Below are positions 35,601-47,500 of a stretch of 64,000 bases of DNA, piece by piece. The DNA is from Ascidia mentula (lineage: Eukaryota; Chordata; Ascidiacea; Phlebobranchia; Ascidiidae): NCBI GenBank assembly GCA_947561715.1, contig OX387203.1:3720001-3784000 (forward strand). Direction: 5' to 3'. The stretch's first letter is position 1, and each line of letters begins with the position of its first letter. The notes below the pieces were generated by a model. The model was given only the letters and a program-made list of their open reading frames with translations. It was not told the origin of the DNA and did no database searches. Position numbers and translations under genes: made by a program.

Positions 35601-38600
35601 GGCCTGCAAGACCTGATGCCCCACCAAGATTATTGCCAAGCAACGATGATAGAGGATTGGTCTGTCCCAGGCCGCCTCCAAGTAAAGATGAAAAGGGATT
35701 CTGGTTACCAGCAAGAGGATTTGCCGGTGTAGCGGTGGCTTGGGTTGGTTGTGGTCTTCCTGCTCCAGCTTGTGCTAAAAGCCTCTGAAGTAGACGAAAC
35801 ACAAAGCGTCAGCGGATATGTCGGTTATTGTGCAATAATAACAGTACATAGATATATTTTTTATGAAAGGTTGGGCATTGGTTGACGAGGGTGCAAAATT
35901 TTACCTGTACTTTGCAAATTCGTCATTCGTGAAGTAATTTCTACATAAAATTGTCGCAAGCAAGGCCTTGGGGCACTGGGGCGTCACTAAATTAACTCGG
36001 CGTTTTTGTGTTCGTTCATGTCTTCTGAACAAAATGATAAACAGAAACACGGGGATACTTACATTAATCTCAGCTTGCATAACTTCATTGGCAAACTCGG
36101 GAGTGGCTGTGGTGTCGATTTCCTCACATATCTCTACTTCGAAGACGCTTTCGAGCTGTAAAAAGGGAGTGATTTACACGAAGTACCAGCGAATATAACT
36201 GAAACACGCTGAGATATTCAACCGTCAGTTTCGTTAGATCGACAAAAACCGGAACTATTGTAATACAGTGGGTGATGCTGGCTAGAGGACTGCAAATCCT
36301 TTATTTAACCTCAAGAAGCACTGAGGCAAGCAGAAAGTGTAGGATAGATGCCAAAAATCTGTTGCTCAACAGCAAGAAAGCACGATTATCAACCACCAAT
36401 AATGAAAAATGAATCAGTCAATTGCCCGTGTGTTCGTATATTTACCTGAGGAGCAAGCTTTCCAGTTTTGTAGAAGGTGCAGAAGGCAAGGTCTTTCTCC
36501 GCTTGTGTATATGCCCTTGACGGTTGGGTGTTGCTGGAACCGCCTGGAACTGGGTTTGCAATATTTCCTAGAACGTTTGTTCCAAGCGCTCCTGAACCTG
36601 TACAAACGAATACGTGGGATTTTAGCTAACAGGAGTTTTAATAATGAGTATCTCTGCAGTTTAAAATTCCAGAAAAAACTTCGCTTAATTTTACTGACTG
36701 ATGTATTAATAAATTTGGAAAAATAAGGTGTCAAAAATGTGGTCAATATAGACACAACCACTAAGTTATTCATACTGATCTGTCAGACATATTATCAATA
36801 TAAAAAGGCTCTTCTAGTGGCCACTAAGTTATTACCTTGACTTGTTTGACCGCTAACAGAACCTCCTTCAACCTCTATTCCGAGTTGATTCAACAGATTC
36901 TGGAGGTTTGGGGTCCGAGAAGGAGTTGGACCTGAAAAAATAAAACCTTAATTTTATTTTCTATAAAACCTCAAAATAGTCAATAATAATTTATAGCCAA
37001 AGCAGGCTTTTCAAGAGTTTCCCACTCAAAAAGAAGAAGAAGATTTATTTGAATGCTTTGACTTGTGGTTTACTCTGGAAATTTGTCCCCATTCTTTGGC
37101 AATGATTTTTAACTAAAACTTAAAACTACTACATCGTGCTGCTATTGCTGCCTGGCATGCTGCAATTTACAATAGAACTGATCTTCTGGCAAGGGCGTCG
37201 GAGGAATAAACTACGTTAATAATATCATTACTGTAATACGTTTAATACCCAAGTACAAAACATACAATATTGCTGAAAAAATACATTGGTTATTACTGTG
37301 ATTTGTTTAACACGATTGCCAATGGTATTATGTACAATTTATTTTTTTAATTTTAAAAGTCTGTTCTTCTGGCACATTAAAACGCAAATATAATATGCCT
37401 GGCAGCAACTGCAACATAATATTTGGATTATCTACATACCGACAGCCCGTGGGGTTGCAGGTGTGTTTGGGGCAACTGTCTGTGTAACGACTTGCGATGC
37501 TGGCGGATTTGCAGTCGCCAACTGACTGACACTGGGAAACTGAGCGAAGGGATTTGGAACTGGTCTGGTTTGGGAGAGGATTCCACCGAATGGTTGGATC
37601 GCGCCAGTTGGAGGCGTGTTGCCCAAAGGATCGGCTGTCACCACAAAACTTGAACCTATATAAAAAAGTAGTTTGATTTTTAAAAACTACAGTAAATGCG
37701 AGGTAAAAAAACGTAGAGTGCCCAAATATGGAAGATCAGGAGATCGCAACTTAATTTGCACATTCGGAAAGGTACATTTTTGACAACTTTTACGGCCCGG
37801 TTATAAAATTTAAACAAAAATACTAATACAGACCATGTATGAAAAAAAATATTTGGGCAAACCTATGCAATTCGCGCCAGCAGAAATCCATTTGTTGTGC
37901 AAACGGTAAAAAAGTAACGCGTAACACTGGTTTGTAAGAATTTCAATCTTACACTACATGAATGTACAAGTCGGTTTAAACTATTGAAATTTATATCAGC
38001 TCTTCACTATGCTGTAGACGACCAAATAAATTGTGGGGACTACATTAATTTTGCCATCACATGACGATGACTTTTTGAGAATACATAATTTTCAATAATT
38101 ACGTTAAATGTGTGGAAGCAAAAGAGTCGTTTTATTCAGCTGCACTAACGACACCTTATAGTTCGGAACAGCGTATGCGCTACGGTCTGTATCTTAAATT
38201 TGCCATTCACGTAATCTGATACTTTGAATATTTTTTTCTAGTTATAACCATACCTTTAGTCGTGAAAACTTGAGGAGCTGGCGTTTGGGTCACAGGAACA
38301 AAAGGAATAACCTCGGGTGGATTAGTTGGGGGGGTTTCGGTCACAGGGGGTAGTGCTGAATATAATACATTAAAAACGTAACAAAGCAGGAAAACGTTAT
38401 GAACCAAACAATAAAAATGCAACAACTAATCAAGTGCCTTGAAATTGGCTTCGAACTTGCAACTTACAATAAAAGCATTCCGGCAAGTTTTCAAAACCCA
38501 GATAAGCGCCATCATCGTAGCAACACGTCCTGTCCGTACCGGGCACATTTAACCTTTCGCAAATATACTGAGTAACACCCTCATAGCCACAATTTTCTCG

Positions 38601-38803
38601 ATCGTCCAATGCCACAAAGTAACAGTTTTCCGTCAACGTCATTTCTGGAATACAATTATGACGTCATAAATCCGATTGTTCAGTTTTATAAGAATTATTT
38701 ATTTTTAGTTAGCTCGGATTCTGAAGTTGCAATTTTACTTACCGGCGACACATAGTTGCAGCGACGTAACAATCGCTAAAACAATTGCGATTGTATTACT
38801 CAT
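29694..38803 (-). CDS. Secreted mosaic: trefoil, Gly/Leu repeats, split trefoil, inactive trypsin-like domain; 24 exons
   Basis: Exons: 38743-38803, 38468-38644, 38254-38355, 37440-37655, 36836-36931, 36446-36597, 36063-36155, 35079-35784, 34626-34796, 34274-34538, 33848-33969, 33420-33501, 32928-33098, 32270-32542, 32116-32205, 31961-32060, 31812-31886, 31649-31725, 31215-31312, 30747-30831, 30328-30470, 30054-30155, 29920-29986, 29694-29725 (about 1184 aa). Order: signal peptide MSNTIAIVLAIVTSLQLCVA; P-type trefoil (ENCGYEGVTQ...CCYDDG...CFY); Pro/Thr linkers; a Cys-poor unknown region; a 235-residue Gly/Leu/Ser repeat exon; unknown Cys region; second trefoil halves separated by a Gly/Leu insertion; trypsin fold from LIGGT to the C-terminus. 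The catalytic His is Ser (TAASC), Asp is kept (NDLAVL), and the catalytic Ser is Gly (GDGGSP), so it is probably not a protease. Phases agree everywhere except one base in exon 10. Function unknown; a structural or mucus/coat role is a guess. Confidence 0.82.
32390..32510 (-). repeat. 21-base coding repeat (GGLGGLT-type) in exon 14 of the mosaic gene
   Basis: About five tandem 21-base units encode GGLTGGLGGLTGGL-type sequence. Third positions vary between units while the amino acids do not, so the protein sequence is under constraint or the repeat is old. Confidence 0.85.
35349..35564 (-). repeat. 72-base coding repeat, three near-identical units, in exon 8 of the mosaic gene
   Basis: Each unit encodes 24 residues of the type LLGGNNGISSLLGNSLGGSS. 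The three copies differ at only a few bases, indicating recent duplication or conversion. Diverged units extend on both sides, through about 35079-35784. Confidence 0.85.
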
Positions 38804-41800
38804 TATGACGTGTAATCTGCAAAACAAACAAAAACAACATTGTGACAACTTCACTTTTGGATTATCGGAACATAAACACTTCGTTCTAGAACTGTGTTGC
38901 GTCACGATGCAATTGCAATTACGTAACAAACTGTGATTGTTTATATTTGCGTTGGTAATAGTATCGGTTTTCACAAATTCCCGGATTAGTTTGTTTGAAA
39001 ACAACACATGAACATTTACATTTCATATATTTTGCACCAATTGTTGCTCTATGAAACTTTAAATTCTGTTTGAAACGTTCTACCGTTAAACACTGATCCT
39101 ACAAGTTTAATAACATGGTAACTCTGTTTCTAAAAAAACGCTCAACCTTTTTATAATCCTGGAAGGACAAATCTCGTTTTGCTACAATAATTATTCCAGT
39201 AATTTGACGTTTTTAAACCCCAGTAATTGCCTTTCGCCATATCTCACATACAAATTTATAAAACTAAATCCGTATCTCATGAAGCATAAACTTCCAGTAT
39301 GCTTTTGCGTGAAATTAAATAGCCTTAATTCTAACTAAAACGCATTTCTTTACCGTGTTCAAATGCTTTAACTGCACAAAACCTGTAACTTTTACAACAA
39401 AGTTCTCAACTTAATAACTATGTTTTGCTTCTCATAATAACGCATATGTGGATGCATTCATAAAATGCAACTTTGTTTGAGAAATAACTATTGTCAGCAC
39501 ACGCCAAGACGTCAATGATAAGGGAACAATAACTCGTCTCTCTTATTTATAAACGATCTCATCCACGAGAGAAGAAGTTTTTCCTTGCGATCCAAGCAAC
39601 GCTATCAATAAATCAATTACCAAAAAAGAGAGTGATTTTTCCGATCCCCTGTGACGTAACAAAGGGTTATTCTAATTGGAACTTTTCAACCCTGCGAACG
39701 CGCGCTCTTGTGGGGGGTGCGACCCTCTAATTGTCGACGCGAGTGTTATGGGAATGGCCAGTGTTTATATTTGTCCGGGCTCTAAATATGTGTTCAATGT
39801 TTTGGTCAATTTGACAGTCAGCAAGTTAAATAAATAGCGACTTGGGCACGGGTTAAGTTTCAACGTTGGAGATGTACGTCCAAATGCAACGTGAGCAGCT
39901 AAAACAGACGCTTGTCAATCGTACCAAGATGAAGAGAAGGTAAATTTTAGGTGACCATTGTACCAGTGTACCTATACGCAATTGACTGATACATTAGGGA
40001 AACGGTACAGCAGTATTCCTAGCGATACAACACATTACTCCGTTTGGAACAATATGCCTTGTACACGAGTACAAACGGTTCACCATTAACGCAAAATCTT
40101 ATTTGAAGTATTATGCAAATGGTGGATTTTTTTAGAAGTACAGCTAATTCCACGCATTTCATTCATTTGCACTATTCTCGTATAGGTCCTGATAGTCTTG
40201 TTTGCCATATTTTTTTCAAAAGTCGTTGAATCGAAATGTGCCATAGTTGTGTATTCACTATTAAGCACCACGAGATTGTTCTCGAAATATTCAAGACACT
40301 TCATGAACACCCGACAATTTAACGCTTCTTTATTTTACAAGTTGGCGCGCACCATCTAAACGCGACGTCACAATGCAACAAACGACCGATTGAGATCGGC
40401 GGCGAGGAACAAACGAGCGAATTCGATATTTGTTTGAACAATGCAAAAACGTGGCGCGGTGTGATTGATTGCTTTATGACGCAATAATGGCTCGATCGAA
40501 GCCTGCACACAGGTGACATATCAAAGTTTAACTACTTTCATAGCTCTGAAATAACGCGACGACTCCGTCCAGGTGTTAAAGCTATTTGACATTTTGAAAT
40601 AAAACGTTCAAAATCATAATAAACATCCGGGTGTAGCAGAGTCCTAAATAATATACTTCTAAACTTGAATAAGTATACTAAAAAATATATTTTACTAGTT
40701 ACAATTTACCTGTGCAGTTATGTTCATACAGCCACACTACAATATTTCCAAGTGTTTTTTTTTTCTCAAAATTAACATCAACGACCCATTAAGATGGAAG
40801 CAAATTTGTTTTTCAAAAATACAAAAGCCGCAACCGAGAAAAAATTATCATCCGAAATAGAACCAATCACGTTCAAGTGAGCTGGAAGTCAAAATGTCCC
40901 TAGAGTTGCCAAACGTGGGAAAACCCTTCAACCACAACCCATACATCAAGTAGCAAATCGTTAATTATGATGTAACAATCAACGCATCCGCTGGTGTTCG
41001 GGCGGCAACTAATGGCACTTTTCCTAACCAATAAGCAGGTCGTGCAAAGTGCAATTGTCTCATCCGATTTCTGAAGTCGGTGGAAATTGACTATCGCGCA
41101 ATAATGGCTATTGTTACGTTTGACCGGAGGCAGTCACAGGTTTTTTAGCCGGTAACGGAAAAGATGGTGGCATTTACGTAGTTACAGGCACTTATTATGG
41201 CTTGAAATCTTGGGCGGATCAAACCGGAGTAACTTTAATTTGCATGTGACAAAATGTTGCCCGCACAATCGCTTTAGGCTGTTGGTCGTATCATGTAAAT
41301 TTTGAAGAACTCAAGTAAGACCATTCCACCGCTGCATGCACTGATTCAGCGTTCCCCGGGGCAACGTCAAACTAGAAGGGGCAGCCGGTGCAACGCTCGA
41401 GAGTCGATACGAGTCTGGGGGGCAGGGCCAGGTTATTAAAGGGGGCCTATGAACACCGACCATTGATTGCTTTAAAACTTAGGAATTTCTGAAGCTCCTC
41501 TTCTATAATATCACGTGACCTAAATAACGGAACATTTGTTTCCTCTCGATGACCCTGATCCCTTAATTGAGCAATTTACATTGTTAAATTTCCAAACGAT
41601 GTTTAAATGTGCAATCATTTGGTTATTTGCCGTGTCCCAAACTAAATAGCTTCAATATTTGTCTAAAGAAAGGCGCGTAACACACAATAGTGTTGTCACC
41701 GTTTGAGAAACCACTCTCCAACGAGATATTAACAACAAACCATGCGCTCCAGGAGAACGGGCAGTGTGTTCGCATGTCCAGGCCTGCTATCGTCCCCAGC

Positions 41801-44532
41801 AATTGGCGCAATATATGCATGCCCGTTTCGCGTTACTCAACTGTGATGTGCCCAGGACATATTTTGGGAGTTTTAATATAGCAACTATTTTGTTACATCG
41901 TCAAACTAACGAACTAACAATTCTACGGAAATAACACCTCCATCATTATTTTCTTGCTAGAGGAAATATCGCAGCATCACTGCAAGGCGGAAATTTAGTT
42001 AACGATCAACGTTTGACTTTTTCTTTGCATAACAAAAAGTTAAATAATAAAAAAAATGCATTTGTAAACTTACCGTTCAAAGCCAGCAAGATGCAGTGAA
42101 GCCTACTGGTCGGTCTGAAAAACAGTACGCACGATTTGAACAAAACAGTTCCTGCCAACGTATAAGCACGAAATAAATTTAACGTTAGAAATGGAATAGC
42201 TTCGGTGCCACGTTCATCGAGGTTATATTTGACCGATTATGAAACTGACAACCGACGTTATCCAATAAGCTAGCTGCATGTTCGAGTTTTATTTTACTAA
42301 AACACTTTCTCATTTGCGAATATTTTGCCCATTGTCTTCGTGTGCTAACATTTAAGAAAACAAGCCTAGGTCCATATTTATAGCATAGATAAAAACGCTT
42401 TTTTTTTTCTCGGAAACTCGAGCTTGATTTAATACACGCAGCGACCGGCGTAAAGATCAAGTCTAACCTCCCTAAGGCTTCTTATACCATTCCCCCCACG
42501 CTTATGGTACCGCTCACCGGCAACCGGCAATCACTCTGGGCCCGCGGGCATCTGTGGCTACGTCACATTCACTTCCGTGCCGACACAGAATATTGGGAAC
42601 AAGGGATTTGCCGGAAAAAGAAACAGAAAGTTTTGGATAACATTGACCAGTGTATTACGTTTTTCTGGACGAAGTTTTTATTGCTCTTCGTTTATTTAAG
42701 GCATCCTTATGAATGAAAAGGCCACATTTTTGACAAATACATTTGGCGAAATTCGGCGAATACGAAACTGTGTTTTCGGCCTATTTTGCAGGAAAAATAA
42801 TTGTGCATTAAAAGTCCTTGTCGTCCGTAATATTTCGTGGTGCAGAAGACAAAAACTTTAATAAACAATCTCGTCAAACGCGTAATGCAGCAGAACCATG
42901 CCCGACAAATTGAAAGCAAGCAGCCATTGTGCAGCATTATGATGGAATAACGAGCGATTGTTTGTAGTGGAACGCGTGATATTGTATTGCCCCGAGGTTA
43001 GACGGCGCGTAGAGGAAGGTGGTGACTCGTATGACGAGATACGAGCAAATATTTTAAATTAGAACAAATCGCGGCCACCAAACAACTTGGACACGCTGTT
43101 TTTTTCAGAACAAATGCACACTGCACTTTACTGGATGAAGAACAAACGTTGAGACAGGGGGCAAGGCATTTTTTTTCAGCGGGGTCGGTATGAAAACGTA
43201 ATGTGACTACGTGGTGGCGATTTTGGCGCTAGAAGTTAGCCATGCGCCAGAAAAAAAGCACGTTACAGTGAAGAACGAGAACCCATTTTATAAAGACCTT
43301 TTTCGACAAACTTGGGGCAATTCAAGTTCAAGCATCATTTGCGCCGAACAGCATTTATTACGTCATGAATACTTTTAGCAAAAACAAGAAGTACATTCTG
43401 CGAGACTAAACTAATTAAAATTCGGAAAAAGGCAGCTAGGGAGCCCACGCAACCCTAGTTTTATGAACTTTAGAGTGATGCGAACGTCGCACATAAAAGT
43501 GTGAGTTCGTTATATTGAAAATAAAACAAATGCCCCAGGGGACTTAGTATTTTATTTACGTTCTGAGATAAGAAAAGTGTTGCTCACTTCCTACTTTCGA
43601 TTTCAACTGCCAGCTGGCAAATTCGTGTACATGACAATCAGGCCGCCACCCATAAAACATGTTGACGCTACACCCGTGTCATAACTCGATTTGTCATGTT
43701 GAGGACAATGTAAAACATGCATTCTTAACCCAATTGAACTGTGGTCTGTAAATTAGATGTGGGTTGGCCACGTACATATGTTTGTTTCAGTCTTTTCGGC
43801 ACCATTTTTTGATAAGGCAGTGGGAAGCTATTTCATTTTAACCCCCTTTCGTATTGTTCTTTACTGACAATACTGGGGATGCTTTGTTTTGAAAGCGAAA
43901 TACATTTTCTTGATATCAAGCCGACTGATTTTTACCTGGGAATAAGTGTTTCCGTGATTGTGATTATTTTAGGCATCGGTTAATCTTTATGATCACATTG
44001 TCCCATGCGGTTCCGCCATTCTAGTTGGTATTGTTGCCTGTGGACGCCCTCAAAATAAACATTTGGGTGTCAAAAATAGATTAAGGCAACTGACATAAAT
44101 CGGTCGCCGTGCTTTATCAGATATATGGAAATCCCAGAACTGGCGCATAGAGGCAAATTGTTTTCTGGAAAAATAGACCACAAATTGGGCATTACTGAAA
44201 CTTATAAATCTTAAATTGAGATATGTCTGTGCCAAAGTACAAACAGAGCCTTGAGTCAACATAACTTGTCGATTGTCCTAAAAACATCCTCACAACCTTT
44301 GGGAATAATCTCCAGTGTTGGGATATAGCATTCACGATGCCAAAAATAATTTTTATGCATCACAACTGAACGCGAAAAGGATGTTAATCATTTAGCTATG
44401 CGTAATGCGCCAAACAAGCACAGGCTAGTGGTGATTTTGATAAACTTCCGCCAGAAAGACAGAATACATAATTTGTAGGCCAACATCACATATAAATTTT
44501 AGTCACCTTTCGTGTAGCTTACATCTTTTAGT
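38804..44532. other. 5.7-kb gap between divergent genes
   Basis: Upstream of both the mosaic gene (minus) and the astacin gene (plus). I find no supported gene. Short frames near 40319, 41690, 42185, 42504 and 42707 lack homology and good exon boundaries. One possible exon is listed separately (39872-39939). A fragment at 42075-42117 on the minus strand is bounded by acceptor- and donor-like sequences but could be 5' UTR or chance. The size of the gap in so compact a genome suggests regulatory sequence or an unrecognised transcript. Confidence 0.4.
39872..39939 (+). CDS. Possible isolated first exon, doubtful
   Basis: ATG opens a frame reading MYVQMQREQLKQTLVNRTKM then KR, running straight into a good donor (AGAAG|GTAAAT). 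The composition (Gln/Glu/Lys, amphipathic) is protein-like, but I could not find a downstream exon to join before the astacin gene, so it may be chance or part of an unrecognised transcript. Confidence 0.2.
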
Positions 44533-47500
44533 ATGCATTGGATCTTGTTCTTTCTAACGTGCGTGTCAATGTCTCAAGCATTGCAAGGTAAGTACGTCGC
44601 AAATTTGCAAGCAAGGAAACTCAAACAAACGTTTCATAAAGGTCTGGGGATATTCAAATCAATTTGTTTGTTTAGCGCAAACCACTATATACGAAAATGT
44701 AACATAGGCCCACATGCAATAGTTAAACTGCATAGACACTGGCAAAACCTTTTTTGTCATGAGAGGTTGCTATCATAAAGCCAGACATAAGGGTGACCAA
44801 TGATCTTGGTTCAAGGCAATACAGAGAATAGGAAGGAGGTTGTTCATTTGTTGCTCGACAAAAACGAACCTTGTTCTACCGACATTTGCACGGACTGCGC
44901 GGACGCAAAGTTGTTGAACGATGGATGCTACTCTTGTGTCTGCGCAGAACGCACTATGGATGACATGCTCTTGACAGGTGCATTACATACAAGAATTACA
45001 TATAAAAAGCGATGAAACGCAGAGAAATGTTTTAATGTGTGTACGAATGAGGAGTTTTTTTCAATAAATAAAAGGTCGTAGCATGTGTTTTTGGCGCCGA
45101 TTTTCAGATGGTAATTAATTTTTGCCCACATTCGTTGCTTTTCAAAGAGGGCTTCTATGGCAACAACAGTAAAAAACCAAGTGCCCATATGAAGCATCAC
45201 ATACCATTGCAAATGCCATTAAACCTAAATGTATATAAACCTTATCCAGCAGCAAAATTATGTTTTTTTATCTTCTTTAAGAGTCACAGTGGACAAGGAT
45301 TCAAAGCTGGATTAATGGGGATGTTATCACAGAAAGAGGTGCATCAGTTTTTGCAAATAGGTGGCCAAAATCACAAGATGGCAAAGTAAACATCCATCTA
45401 ACAGTGTCATCATTCATTGGTAAATAAGTCAGAGGCTACTATTCAATTTATGTCCACAGAAACCAAATGTCATTGTTTTTGAATGAATAAAAATATTTTA
45501 ATTGAAAAAATATGTTTAAAAACATACATAACAAATGTGATAATAGCTCTCTTTAATTTTCTCGAAGATTTTCATTCTTGGATGTATAGGAAAACAAAAT
45601 AATTATGTTGCAAATTAAATTCCAAAAACTCTATTTATTTGCAAGGACTGTATATTCTTAAAACAACTACAACTTATACTTATAAAGAGTCAAAATTAAA
45701 AAATATATTCTTTAGTTGATCGACCTTTGCATATAAAAGCCATTGTGAGAGCAATCAACATTATTAATGCACGGACATGCATAAGACTTGGAGCGCCATC
45801 TCGCAGCACAAACCGTGTACACTTTATATTAGGAAATGGATGTTACTCATTCATGGGAATGAGAGGAGGTTTACAAACGGTTTGTAAAATTTAGGGTGTG
45901 CATTTTAAACCTTTTGTAATTATAATTTGTTACTTGAAATAGAGACCAATATCAGATTTAAAATTTGGTTTAGTTGTTGTCATATATATAAATTGCAGTT
46001 GCATAAAACAGCCCTTGGGTATTTTTAATAATTTTGTGAAAATAATTATGAACACAAAAATATAAAGTAGCAAAAGTGATGGACAACACACTTAATGCAT
46101 GCACAAAATTACAGCCTCGCATATCTTTTTAGCTGTCTATAGGCATAGGCTGTAATGCGGTGGGAATTGTTGAGCATGAGTTATATCATGCCCTTGGGTT
46201 TTTCCATGAACAATCACGACCAGATCGAAATAAATATATTAAAGTTATAAAAAGCAACATAGAAAATGGTAAGTAAGTTAAGATTAAACATCACATATAG
46301 AACCACCAAAGTACTGTCCCTAATCAAGTGGTTTTTAAGCTATGGCAGGTTTTAAATTAAATATTTGTCTTAACTCACTCCATTAAAATATTTTTTGTCC
46401 GAAAAGGCAAATCAAGTTTGTTTTGCACATTAGAAAAATAAATGTGAGAAACATTTGACATCTCCTTTATTACTCAGGTTTTGAAGGTAATTTTTACAAA
46501 CAGCCTTATAAAGCAGTAGACTCCTTTGGTTCACCATATGACAAGTTATCAGTGATGCAGTATGGTGGTTATTATTTCTCAAAAAATGGAAAACCTACCA
46601 TTATTGACAGGTAAATAAACTAAAATAAAAAAAGGAATATTTTTTTTCTGAAATGTTTCTAAATCTAAGTTGCACAGAAAATCATTCATAGCCTAAAAAT
46701 TTTTAATGTGATTAATTAAGGGAAATAAAACAAGCGATCACAATACAAAGGGTCTCAATTTCAAAGGAAGACATTTTTCAGCTAAATAAAATGTATTCAT
46801 GCAATGGTACTGTTGGTGTGCCATTAACAATTGATTGTTATCATGAAGAAGATTATGGTCATGGTTATAGTGGCACAATGAACATCTCAGAAAGTGGGTT
46901 ACCTTGCCAAAGATGGGATGCAACTTTACCTAATCCAAATCAATTGTAAGTTGCTTCATGTGTCTGTCATGAAAAGACTTGTTCTGTATGAGCAAACACT
47001 TCTTCGGAAGATATTTTAACAGCATTTTTTGATAGCTCACCTTCCATAATAACAGGAGCAAGGCTGGCAGAAAACTACTGTCGCAATCCTGATGCATTCG
47101 ACAAGCCATGGTGCTATGTGGATTCATATGTGAAAGTCTGGGAGTACTGTGATATACCTGAATGCAATGATGGTATAGTTATATGGTAACAGTCAGTAAT
47201 TTTCGAAAGTGACATTCAATATTAAGCTTACTTCAATATACTGCCTGAAATGCTACCAATTCTGCAGTAATAATTTCAGATTTATTCATGGTGTCCGGAC
47301 CGCCACAACCACAAAGTACACGGTTATTCTGGGGTACATGGAGTACTTGGAGTGTTTGCAACACAACCTGTGGCATTGGAACCCGGTCAGTTTGTGACAT
47401 TTTTCTATAGTCGCCATTTTGATTTGTTTCCTGGGCAGTATGGCACTACTTTTTTGTTGCACCTGTGACATGTGAATATTTAATCCAGATACATTTTTAA

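Noticed and set aside
35235-35788. Plus-strand Pro/Arg-rich frames of 140-165 codons
   Set aside because: Shadows of the minus-strand Gly/Leu/Ser repeat exon; the phase-consistent splice sites and flanking exons are all on the minus strand.
42504-42716. Plus-strand 70-codon frame starting MVPLTGNRQSLW
   Set aside because: No homology, no splice context, composition like the surrounding non-coding DNA.
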